A stretch of 64,000 nt of DNA from Balneolaceae bacterium (GTDB lineage: Bacteria > Bacteroidota > Rhodothermia > Balneolales > Balneolaceae). The stretch spans positions 62,001 to 126,000 of the forward strand of contig JAEPQH010000004.1 of assembly GCA_017640605.1 (NCBI GenBank), given 5' to 3'. Each line of letters starts with the position of its first letter. The stretch's first letter is position 1. This document shows positions 1-6,687 of this stretch, piece after piece. The notes beneath the pieces are model-generated. The model saw nothing but the letters and a program-made list of their open reading frames with translations, had not been told where the DNA came from and ran no database searches. The position numbers and the translations under genes were made by a program.

Positions 1-2
1 CC

Positions 3-1031
3 TACGAAGTGCTCGTCGAACCGGAAAACTTCCCAATTAATAACAGTCCTTGGTATGCGTTTAAGATTTGGGCAGATGTACCAAAAGCCATTAACCTGAG
101 ACTGGCGTACAATGAAGGCCGGCATCGCTACTTACCCAAGGTGTACCGAAGCATGGGCTCATTATCGGCACAGCATATAATCACCGATGCCGAATTCGAT
201 TCAACCAATGGAACCGCCACTTTTGGGCTATTTCTGGAAAGAGAACCTCAAACTATTTCTGCGCATTTTTTAGAGAATAGCCGGTATTCCGAGTTAATAC
301 TGAAATCTCGCTCATTCCCTCAATCCTATATCACCGTTGATACTGTCGGGTACTCTAATCAAAATCGAGCAATTTTAGCATTTACGGTTGATGAATCCGA
401 TGTAGACCAAGCCGGAGTTTTGGTGCTAATTAGTAGGCAGCATCCCCCTGAATTTCCCGGTTATCATGCCTATCGCAGCTTTTTTGATACAATGATTGGA
501 GATTCAGAGTTAGCCATGGAATTTCGGAAGCATTTTGTGATCAAAGCTTTTCCGATGCTTAACCCCGATGGTGTGGTGAACGGACATTGGCGCCACAACG
601 CAATGGGAGTAGATTTAAATCGTGATTGGCAAAATTTCAATCAACCGGAAACCAGAGCCGTTCGGGATGCACTTTCTCCACTCGTCGATGATCCAACAAA
701 AAAAGTGTACTACGGTATCGATTTTCATTCCACCAACGAGAATATCTTTTATCCGATTAACGAAGAAATTGTGACTACACCTGATAATCTAACACAGCGT
801 TGGTATGACGTAATTACCGAAGAATTGCCTGAAATGAATTTTGTTGCCGAGGAATTTGACACCTCATCCCCAATTGCGAAAAACTGGATTTATCGCACTT
901 TTGGTTCAGATGCGCTCACCTACGAAGTAAGTGATGAATTACCCATTGACCAAATCCAAAAACTTGGTGTACATTCAGCAGAATCTCTGATGCGACTGAT
1001 GCTCGAAGAGTGGAAATCGCAAAACAACTAA
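3..1031 (+). CDS. M14 family zinc carboxypeptidase-like protein, 5'-truncated by window edge
   Basis: The frame is open from base 3 with no stop, and the only start seen (GTG at 9) sits in the middle of a sequence that looks internal, so the true start lies outside the window. The M14 signature is clear: a first zinc-ligand pair HxxE (RQHPPE, about residue 145), a substrate-binding stretch NPDGVVNGHWRHN followed by GVDLNRDW, a third zinc-ligand His in GIDFHST, and a candidate catalytic Glu in LTYEVSDE near the C-terminus. M14 enzymes remove C-terminal residues from peptides or trim peptidoglycan peptides. Location cannot be judged because the N-terminus, and any signal peptide, is missing. 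A small membrane protein follows after 15 bp and may be cotranscribed. Confidence 0.9.
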   Translation, partial: YEVLVEPENFPINNSPWYAFKIWADVPKAINLRLAYNEGRHRYLPKVYRSMGSLSAQHIITDAEFDSTNGTATFGLFLEREPQTISAHFLENSRYSELILKSRSFPQSYITVDTVGYSNQNRAILAFTVDESDVDQAGVLVLISRQHPPEFPGYHAYRSFFDTMIGDSELAMEFRKHFVIKAFPMLNPDGVVNGHWRHNAMGVDLNRDWQNFNQPETRAVRDALSPLVDDPTKKVYYGIDFHSTNENIFYPINEEIVTTPDNLTQRWYDVITEELPEMNFVAEEFDTSSPIAKNWIYRTFGSDALTYEVSDELPIDQIQKLGVHSAESLMRLMLEEWKSQNN

Positions 1032-1046
1032 TACAAGCAGCTAACT

Positions 1047-1496
1047 TTGATTTTAACCAAAGCTCTTAATAACTGGAAATTACGACTCATACTAAGTGCT
1101 CTGTTATGCATAATGGGGCTTGCAGCGATGATAAGCATGGTTCTTGGTTTGTTTGTAGAGCTTTCTGTGTACGATAAATCATTGGTTGCAATTGCAATTT
1201 TTATGGTGGGTATTCCTGCCTATTTGATTATCAGCGGACTGGCAAAAATTGATGAGCTCACCATTGCAGAGTTTCTAAACCAGCAAGTGGATGAGTTAAA
1301 GAATCGCGCTGAATTACTGGCACAAAGTGAAGAAATTTTGAATGACAATGAGAGAGAAATCAAGCAAGAGTTACTGCAATTCATAAACGAACACCCCATC
1401 GAAACGCTACTTCCAGACAAACCGGTTAAACAAGCCTACTTGCTAATGTTAGGTTCGATAATAGTGAGTTTCGGTATTTGGTTTTTTGGGGCTTGA
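1047..1496 (+). CDS. Small membrane protein of unknown function, three membrane segments
   Basis: A 149-residue protein with a TTG start 15 bp after the peptidase stop. Two hydrophobic helices near residues 12-37 and 44-65 are followed by a charged, probably helical stretch rich in E, Q and N (about 68-118) and a last membrane helix near 129-148. I do not recognise a family. The close spacing suggests cotranscription with the upstream M14 peptidase, but no functional link can be read from the sequence. The TTG start is uncertain; the next start-like codons fall inside the first helix, so an initiation site near 1047 is the most reasonable choice. Confidence 0.6.
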   Translation: MILTKALNNWKLRLILSALLCIMGLAAMISMVLGLFVELSVYDKSLVAIAIFMVGIPAYLIISGLAKIDELTIAEFLNQQVDELKNRAELLAQSEEILNDNEREIKQELLQFINEHPIETLLPDKPVKQAYLLMLGSIIVSFGIWFFGA

Positions 1497-1604
1497 ACGA
1501 ATATCTGACCCTATCTCAGTACTGATACTTCGCAAGAATTAACGGCTATTAAAAAGCAAGTTTCGTACTTTTTATGTACAAAATTATTCATCAATAATAC
1601 TTCA

Positions 1605-2177
1605 ATGAGAATATTCATTGCACTTACATTATTACTAGGAGCAGCCTGCCAGCGAACCCAAGTAATCGACGATTTGAATGATGCCTCTTTCGAATTAGTC
1701 AATCAAGATAGTGTCTCGGTTACCTTCCCCGACGACTTTAAAGGAAAATATGTGGTGATGGGATTTGTGTATACCAACTGCCCGGATATTTGTCCGCTAA
1801 TTACACAAAATATGATCAAAATTAAAGAAGAATTGGGCTCGCCGGATGATGTACACTTTCTAGGCTTTACTTTTGATCCCGAACGAGATACTCCTGCAAA
1901 ATTAAGTGAATACAAATCGGCCTTCCGACTTGATGAGAACTTCGATTTCATCACCGGTGACACCACCACGGTTTCTGCTTTAATGGATAGTTTGCGTGTG
2001 CGCACTCAAGTCTCTTTCACAACTACCACCGAAGCAGGGGATGAACTCTATTTTTTAAATCATTCTGATAAAATTATGGTAATGGACCCTAAATCTAGGG
2101 TAATCATCGAATATGGAGGGAGCCAACCGATGGTTCCGAACTTAATTGTTGAGGATTTTCAAAAAATTAGGCGATGA
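1605..2177 (+). CDS. SCO1/SenC family copper-binding lipoprotein
   Basis: A 190-residue thioredoxin-fold copper chaperone for maturation of the CuA site of cytochrome c oxidase. The N-terminus is a short lipoprotein signal with the lipobox Cys near residue 15 (LLGAAC). The copper-binding CxxxC is in YTNCPDICPL and the third ligand, the conserved His, is in FLNHSDK. The DPERDTP stretch is also typical of the family. It overlaps the next gene by four bases (ATGA), and that gene is a PCu(A)C-type copper chaperone, so the two are almost certainly translated together. A DUF411 protein converges from downstream, completing a local copper-handling group. Confidence 0.93.
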   Translation: MRIFIALTLLLGAACQRTQVIDDLNDASFELVNQDSVSVTFPDDFKGKYVVMGFVYTNCPDICPLITQNMIKIKEELGSPDDVHFLGFTFDPERDTPAKLSEYKSAFRLDENFDFITGDTTTVSALMDSLRVRTQVSFTTTTEAGDELYFLNHSDKIMVMDPKSRVIIEYGGSQPMVPNLIVEDFQKIRR

Positions 2178-2641
2178 AATACTCTTTAAACCAATACCTA
2201 TTTTTAGCTCTGATAACAGCATTAGCTTGTTCACCTGACAAACAAAATAGCGAGAGAAATACGGTAAATATTGGAAATGCTTCCATCGAAATATCAGATG
2301 CTTGGGCACGACCTGCCAACGCCGGAATGATGACCGCAGCATATTTCAGTATCACAAACAACGAATCGTATGCAGATACACTGTTATCGGTTCGATACAC
2401 CAATGCTGCTGACACTCAGATTCATGAAAGCTTTGAAGCTGAGGATGGGATGATGGGCATGCGACCGGTAAAAAGTGTTGCTATTCCAAGTGGTGAGCGC
2501 GTAAAACTTAAACCGGGTGGAATCCACATAATGATTATTCGACCCGAGATGAACTTGTCAGAAGGCGATACTATTGATTTAGAATTAGCATTTTCGTCTG
2601 AAGAAGTGCGTTTGATTCGTGTACCAGTTCGTTCGAATTAA
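2174..2641 (+). CDS. PCu(A)C-type copper chaperone lipoprotein
   Basis: A 155-residue periplasmic copper(I) chaperone of the DUF461/PCu(A)C family that supplies copper to SCO and cytochrome oxidase. The lipobox Cys follows ALITALA near residue 16. The core begins at ISDAWARPA, a standard family opening, and the Met/His copper site is visible as IHESFEAEDGMMGM followed by GGIHIM and RPEM. The start overlaps the SCO stop codon by four bases, so translational coupling is likely. A bidirectional terminator hairpin lies 40 bp downstream. Function is taken from the family; the ligands are directly visible. Confidence 0.92.
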   Translation: MKYSLNQYLFLALITALACSPDKQNSERNTVNIGNASIEISDAWARPANAGMMTAAYFSITNNESYADTLLSVRYTNAADTQIHESFEAEDGMMGMRPVKSVAIPSGERVKLKPGGIHIMIIRPEMNLSEGDTIDLELAFSSEEVRLIRVPVRSN

Positions 2642-2682
2642 TAGTATGGCATCGAATCTTTGATATAGTCTTTCACAAACAG

Positions 2683-2709
2683 AAAAGGCTCCATTTACGG
2701 AGCCTTTTT
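2683..2709. terminator. Bidirectional intrinsic terminator between copper genes
   Basis: A 10-bp stem, AAAAGGCTCC (2683-2692) with GGAGCCTTTT (2699-2708), closes a 6-base loop and carries T-runs in both directions. It lies between the converging PCu(A)C and DUF411 genes and can serve both. Confidence 0.9.
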
Positions 2710-2733
2710 ACTTTCAATACATCAATTTCTTAG

Positions 2734-3234
2734 CTAGTGCGATGCCCAGACGCTGGTGGTGCCATCGTTGTGGATGAGCAGTACGTCGTATTTATCAGCA
2801 GGGCGACCTTCTACTTCCATCCCCGGAGAACCAATAGGCATTCCCGGAACGGTAATACCGATTGCATCCGGTTTTTCATCCAACAATCTGCGAACATCTT
2901 CCAGTGGAACATGGCCTTCTACTATATATCCACCCACTTTTGCTGTATGGCAACTCGCCAATTCTTGAGGAACTCCTGCTTCATCTTTTACCGCAAATAA
3001 ATCTTCCGGCACAACTTGTTCTACCTTGAACTCAGCTGTTTCCATGTGATCTGCCCATTTTGCGCAACACATACAGGTTTCGCGTTTATACATTACTACT
3101 TCAATTTTTTCATCACCTACATCGGCCAGTGTGGTAGATGGTTGAGTAGTATCTTCGTTTTGTGGCCAAAATAAAAAAGCGGCGAATGCAAGAGTAAAAA
3201 TGCCGCCAAAAGCTAAAATCTTACCGTTTGTCAT
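2734..3234 (-). CDS. DUF411 family metal-binding protein, membrane-anchored
   Basis: A 166-residue protein with an N-terminal membrane anchor or uncleaved signal (about residues 5-24) and a DUF411 domain. The hallmark is YKRETCMCCAKWADHM, a Cys-rich motif followed by His, with further conserved PQELASCHTAKVGGYIVEGHVP and GIAVPGMP-like elements (here GITVPGMPIGSPGME). Family members are linked to copper resistance or delivery and often sit by copper genes. Here it converges on the SCO/PCu(A)C operon, which supports a copper role. It has its own promoter region in the 129-bp gap shared with the divergent DUF6263-like gene. Confidence 0.88.
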   Translation of the reverse strand: MTNGKILAFGGIFTLAFAAFLFWPQNEDTTQPSTTLADVGDEKIEVVMYKRETCMCCAKWADHMETAEFKVEQVVPEDLFAVKDEAGVPQELASCHTAKVGGYIVEGHVPLEDVRRLLDEKPDAIGITVPGMPIGSPGMEVEGRPADKYDVLLIHNDGTTSVWASH

Positions 3235-3304
3235 AATATCGTTTATTTAAAAATGTGAGCTTAAGTTAACGAACCTTTTCCTACTAATCACACAACCAAA
3301 TAAA

Positions 3305-3338
3305 AGCTAGAATCATTTAGTTTTCTTACTTTCTAGCT
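3305..3338. repeat. 8-bp inverted repeat in divergent intergenic region
   Basis: AGCTAGAA (3305-3312) and TTCTAGCT (3331-3338) form a perfect inverted repeat with an 18-base spacer, 26 bp upstream of the gene at 3364. No U-tract follows, so an operator is more likely than a terminator. This is weak evidence from a single site. Confidence 0.3.
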
Positions 3339-3363
3339 CATTAATAATTTTCAAAATTAAGCT

Positions 3364-4215
3364 ATGCAAAAGCTATTCTCACTATTTACCATTATCGCAT
3401 TATGCAGCATCACGTTAACGGCCCAAGTGCGCACTTTCACCCTTGAAACCGGATCTACTTTTACTGTGAATGTGGATCAAAGTCAGGAAATATCCCAAAT
3501 CATCATGGGTAACCCGAGCACCATCACAACTTCAAATCAAACAGCTGAACAAATTGATGTTCTTAGTAAAGCAGATGGAATTTATACTCTCAAAGTAACT
3601 ACCCTTTCTCAAAAAACTGAAGTTCAATCACCGATGATGAACATGACCATGGATTCGGAAGATCCCGAATCAGATAACGGATTATATGCAGCGATTAAGG
3701 GCACATCGTACACCTTTACCATGTCGGAGAGTGGCGAGATTATCGAAGTAATGGGCCTAGACGACCTCATTGAAATGGTAAGCTCGAAAGTTGAAAGCAA
3801 TCCACAAATGCAGGCTCAAATTAATGGAACATTCAACGAAGAGGTAATTCGCACAGGCTTACGTCAGCGCTTTAGTTTTTATTCCGGTGATGACGCTAGT
3901 GAGTGGACCCGCAACGAAGATTCTAACATGAACAACATGCCGGTAGAAATCACCACAACCTACAGTTATGCCGACGATACTACCATCGAGGCAAACAGCG
4001 ACATTAACATAGAAGCAACTACCGTTCAAATGGGAACAAATGTAGATTTAAAACTTGAAGGAACGCAAAAAGCGACCTACAATTTGGATGCGACTACCGG
4101 ATTGCCCACTTCTTTCGAAAGCGTTAACGACATTTCTGGGAATGCTAGCGCGCAAGGTATGCAAATCCCTATGACGATCCGCACCACTACCAATACTACC
4201 TTTACAACCAACTAA
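3364..4215 (+). CDS. Secreted DUF6263-like protein
   Basis: A 283-residue protein with a clear signal peptide ending around residue 20 (LTLTAQ). The body is rich in Thr, Ser and acidic residues and lacks catalytic motifs. Features such as YAAIKGTSYTFTMSESGEI and the C-terminal LKLEGTQKATYNLDATTGLPTS resemble DUF6263 proteins common in Bacteroidota, which are secreted or periplasmic and uncharacterised. It diverges from the DUF411 gene and is followed after 5 bp by a DUF423 gene on the same strand. The family name rests on recognition of the pattern, not a search. Confidence 0.65.
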   Translation: MQKLFSLFTIIALCSITLTAQVRTFTLETGSTFTVNVDQSQEISQIIMGNPSTITTSNQTAEQIDVLSKADGIYTLKVTTLSQKTEVQSPMMNMTMDSEDPESDNGLYAAIKGTSYTFTMSESGEIIEVMGLDDLIEMVSSKVESNPQMQAQINGTFNEEVIRTGLRQRFSFYSGDDASEWTRNEDSNMNNMPVEITTTYSYADDTTIEANSDINIEATTVQMGTNVDLKLEGTQKATYNLDATTGLPTSFESVNDISGNASAQGMQIPMTIRTTTNTTFTTN

Positions 4216-4220
4216 GATTC

Positions 4221-4607
4221 GTGAATACCCCGGTTTTACTTCGAATATCTGCATTGTTATTAGCTTCCGCTGTTGCACTTGGAGCATTCGGAGCTCATGC
4301 TTTAGAAGAAGTCCTCACTGCGGAACGTATGAAAACCTGGGAAACTGCTGTTTTTTATCACACCTGGAATACGCTGGGTGTAATGCTAATTGCAATTGTA
4401 CAACAGCAGTTTAATAAAGTATTTAAAACCGCCACAACGCTTTTACTTTTTGGCGTGTTAATTTTCTCAGGATCACTGTATACCCTCTGTTTATCCGGCA
4501 TCGGCATTTTTGGAGCAATTACTCCCATCGGCGGAGTTCTGCTAATTTCAGGCTGGATTGTTTTTGGTGTACAAGTAGTTAGCAGTAAACAATCATCAAC
4601 AAATTAA
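4221..4607 (+). CDS. DUF423 family membrane protein
   Basis: A 128-residue integral membrane protein of the DUF423 (YgdD-like) family. Four hydrophobic helices are visible, and the conserved N-terminal pattern LGAFGAHAL followed by a WETAVFYHTWNTLG stretch and the glycine-rich ITPIGGVLLISGW segment are typical. The function of the family is unknown. The start is GTG, 5 bp after the preceding stop. The DUF427 gene follows by 8 bp, so the run 3364-4897 may be a single transcript ending at the hairpin at 4921. Confidence 0.88.
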   Translation: MNTPVLLRISALLLASAVALGAFGAHALEEVLTAERMKTWETAVFYHTWNTLGVMLIAIVQQQFNKVFKTATTLLLFGVLIFSGSLYTLCLSGIGIFGAITPIGGVLLISGWIVFGVQVVSSKQSSTN

Positions 4608-4615
4608 TCACCGTT

Positions 4616-4897
4616 ATGAAAGCAGTTTGGAACGGCAAAGTATTAGCCGAAAGTGATCAAACCATTATTATTGAGAACAATCACTATTTCCCCCCGGATT
4701 CGATCAACGAGGAGTTCTTCAATAAAACTTCACATCAAACGGTGTGCCCGTGGAAGGGAACGGCAAGCTATTATTCATTGGAAGTGGATGGCAAGGAAAA
4801 TCAAAATGCGGCTTGGTATTACCCAAATCCAAAAGATGCCGCCTCCGAGATTAAAGATCACGTTGCGTTTTGGAAAGGGGTTGAAGTGAGTGAGTGA
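4616..4897 (+). CDS. DUF427 domain protein
   Basis: A 93-residue cytosolic protein covering a complete DUF427 domain: MKAVWNGKVLAES, then NHYFPPDSI, the conserved TVCPWKGTASYYS core and a C-terminal AAWYYPNPKDAASEIKDHVAFW. The family is small and widely distributed with no firmly established activity. A decayed second copy of its 3' two-thirds lies at 6341-6530 on the other side of the ATPase gene, so this locus was once duplicated. A strong terminator follows 24 bp downstream. Confidence 0.92.
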   Translation: MKAVWNGKVLAESDQTIIIENNHYFPPDSINEEFFNKTSHQTVCPWKGTASYYSLEVDGKENQNAAWYYPNPKDAASEIKDHVAFWKGVEVSE

Positions 4898-4920
4898 TCT
4901 TAAACTTTCACATTTTCGAT

Positions 4921-4955
4921 AGCCCACTATTTCGAAAGAGGTAGTGGGCTTTTTA
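4921..4955 (+). terminator. Intrinsic terminator after DUF427 gene
   Basis: AGCCCACTA (4921-4929) pairs with TAGTGGGCT (4942-4950), loop of 12 bases, followed by a T-run. It ends the 3364-4897 gene run. Confidence 0.88.
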
Positions 4956-5035
4956 TTTGTAAACTGTTGTTATTGATTTGCAGTAATTCTGAAAAGGTAA
5001 TTTCATCTTGCTTTGCAGTAGTGCTTTTGGCTTAT

Positions 5036-5099
5036 AATTGTTTTGAAATCAAAACAATTTAATGCATATTTTGTTTTTGTTTCAAAACAATTTTATGCA
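5036..5099. repeat. Palindrome plus direct repeat at the ATPase start
   Basis: AATTGTTTTGA (5036-5046) and TCAAAACAATT (5049-5059) form a perfect 11-bp palindrome with a 2-base centre. The right arm recurs as TCAAAACAATT at 5082-5092, and both copies continue to ATGCA after two bases. The elements straddle the two candidate start codons of the ATPase (5062 and 5095), so they could be a binding site for autoregulation or a translation-controlling hairpin. Confidence 0.5.
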
Positions 5100-6291
5100 A
5101 GAACTGTTCTCATATCAAAACAAAATTCTGCAATCGGTTAGTAATAGTTGGCAGCGCAGTGCTTTTTCTACTACCGATTGGTCACAACGGTTATTTGGGA
5201 TAAAAGGGTTACGTGGCGTTGGTAAAACCACGATGATGCTACAATATTTGAAATACCAGTACCCGAATAAGAAAAAAGCCCTATATGTAACCGCAGATCA
5301 TCCCTGGTTTTATTCACATTCGTTGTATGAACTGATTACCGAATTTGGAAAACAGGGGGGCGAATTACTACTCATTGATGAGATTCATAAATACCCCAAA
5401 TGGTCGTCGGAACTAAAAACAGGCTACGATGCACATCCTGAAATGCAGTTTATTTTTTCGGCTTCCTCTGCCTTCGATATTTTTAAAGCGGAAGCCGATT
5501 TAAGTCGTAGAGCAACCGTTACCTTATTGCCGGGAATGTCGTTTAGAGAATTTATCATGTTTAGGCATGGCATCGATTTCCCTCCCGTGAAATTAAACGA
5601 TCTTTTATCCGATTCAGAAGCTGTAAGCAACGCTTTTTTAAAATTGGCAAAACCCCTCCCATTATTTAAAGAATACTTGGAGCGTGGATATTTTCCATTT
5701 CTTACCAATGAATCAGCTGAAAGTACCCGGCAAAAGCTTATCGCGATTATCCATACAGTATTAGAAAATGACCTGGCTTATGTACAGGATTATAGTCCGT
5801 CAAACATCCAAAAAATAAAAAAACTGCTTGGTGTTATTGCTGGTACTGCACCCTTTTCTCCAAATATTTCGAGTATAGCGGGTAAACTGAATGTTGGACG
5901 AAATACCATCTATAATTATCTAAAACATTTAGAAGAGGCACATATTCTAAATCTCACTCACAAAACAGGCCGCGGAGTTTCAATGCTACAAAAGCCGGAT
6001 AAAATCTATTTCGAAAATACCATTCTGGCGCTAGCCCTCAATCCCCAAGCTGAAATTGGCGCATTGAGAGAAACTTTTTTCGTGAATCAAATTCGAAATG
6101 CCGGACATGAACTACATTTGGCTGAGAAAGGAGATTTTATTGTAGATAACACCATCACAGTTGAAGTTGGTGGTAAAAATAAAAGCAACAAACAAGTTTC
6201 AGGAATTCCCAATGCGTTTTTAGTTAAGGATGGACTTGAAACCGGGTTTCTGAATACTATCCCACTCTGGCAATTTGGGATGTTATACTAA
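5095..6291 (+). CDS. AAA+ ATPase with C-terminal DUF4143-like domain
   Basis: A 398-residue ATP-binding protein of the AAA_14/DUF4143 class. Walker A is GLRGVGKTTM near residue 39, Walker B is LLLIDEIHKYPKW near 99, and SASSAFDIF matches sensor 1. A helix-turn-helix-like segment follows (SSIAGKLNVGRNTIYNYLKHLEEAHIL), and the C-terminus has the nuclease-like ITVEVGGKNKS stretch seen in DUF4143. The role of the family is unknown; members are abundant, mobile and patchily distributed. I prefer ATG 5095 over ATG 5062 because the family N-terminus usually begins close to this point and the extra 11 residues are encoded by repeat DNA. The gene lies between an intact and a decayed DUF427 copy, which suggests it was inserted into a duplicated locus. 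Confidence 0.85.
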   Translation: MQELFSYQNKILQSVSNSWQRSAFSTTDWSQRLFGIKGLRGVGKTTMMLQYLKYQYPNKKKALYVTADHPWFYSHSLYELITEFGKQGGELLLIDEIHKYPKWSSELKTGYDAHPEMQFIFSASSAFDIFKAEADLSRRATVTLLPGMSFREFIMFRHGIDFPPVKLNDLLSDSEAVSNAFLKLAKPLPLFKEYLERGYFPFLTNESAESTRQKLIAIIHTVLENDLAYVQDYSPSNIQKIKKLLGVIAGTAPFSPNISSIAGKLNVGRNTIYNYLKHLEEAHILNLTHKTGRGVSMLQKPDKIYFENTILALALNPQAEIGALRETFFVNQIRNAGHELHLAEKGDFIVDNTITVEVGGKNKSNKQVSGIPNAFLVKDGLETGFLNTIPLWQFGMLY

Positions 6292-6340
6292 ATAACATCA
6301 TAGGAATAATAATCCATCTAATTTGGTTTAAAGCCTAGTA

Positions 6341-6530
6341 GATTCGAATGTTGAATTTCTTCAAAAAAACTTCACATCAAACGGTGTGCCCGTGGAAAGG
6401 AACAGCAAGCTATTATTCACTGGAATTGGATGGCGAATAATACCAAAAATGTAGCTTAGTATTACCCTAACTGAAAAGATGTCGCCCCCAAATTAAAGAT
6501 CACGTTGCGTTTTGGAGAGGGGGATTACAT
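6341..6530 (+). pseudogene. Decayed partial copy of the DUF427 gene
   Basis: This matches 4697-4885 of the intact DUF427 gene at a constant offset of about 1642 bp in its first part, beginning at a shared GATTCGA. One frame still reads FFKKTSHQTVCPWKGTASYY before an in-frame TAA; further substitutions and indels break the rest, although the 3' part (ATTAAAGATCACGTTGCGTT) is nearly unchanged. There is no start codon or ribosome binding site. It is most simply a partial duplication now separated from its parent by the ATPase gene. With the flanking elements described separately it fills the only gene-free gap above 300 bp (6292-6687). Confidence 0.85.
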
Positions 6531-6548
6531 TTCAAGACTAGACGCCTC

Positions 6549-6638
6549 TTCACATAATCTTCACATTCAACCCGCTAAATAATGCTTCTAGCGGGTTTTT
6601 TTATGCCGTCTTCACAAAATCTTCACATTTCTCCCGTT
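6549..6638 (+). promoter_or_regulatory. Two Pho-box-like sites upstream of TonB receptor
   Basis: Two copies of a motif with 11-bp period, CTTCACA-N4-CTTCACA-N4-xCCCGyT, with TTCACA units at 6549 and 6560 followed by CCCGCT at 6571, and TTCACA units at 6611 and 6622 followed by CCCGTT at 6633. Seven conserved bases plus four AT-rich bases is the architecture of PhoB-family binding sites. A TAAATAA element begins 16 bp after the second copy. A third related site precedes the porin gene at 22733. The third unit of the first copy overlaps the terminator stem at 6569, so that copy is the weaker candidate. Confidence 0.5.
6569..6603 (+). terminator. Intrinsic terminator upstream of TonB receptor
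   Basis: AACCCGCTA (6569-6577) pairs with TAGCGGGTT (6589-6597), 11-base loop, followed by seven T. It would end transcription arriving from the ATPase/DUF427 remnant and insulate the TonB receptor promoter. Confidence 0.85.
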
Positions 6639-6687
6639 TCTTTTGATTGATTCTAAATAATCATTCATCAACATCATCATCACAACT

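Noticed and set aside
4697-6530. Possible insertion sequence with the DUF427 copies as ends
   Set aside because: No transposase, no terminal inverted repeats and no short target duplication could be found; the copies are direct and partial.
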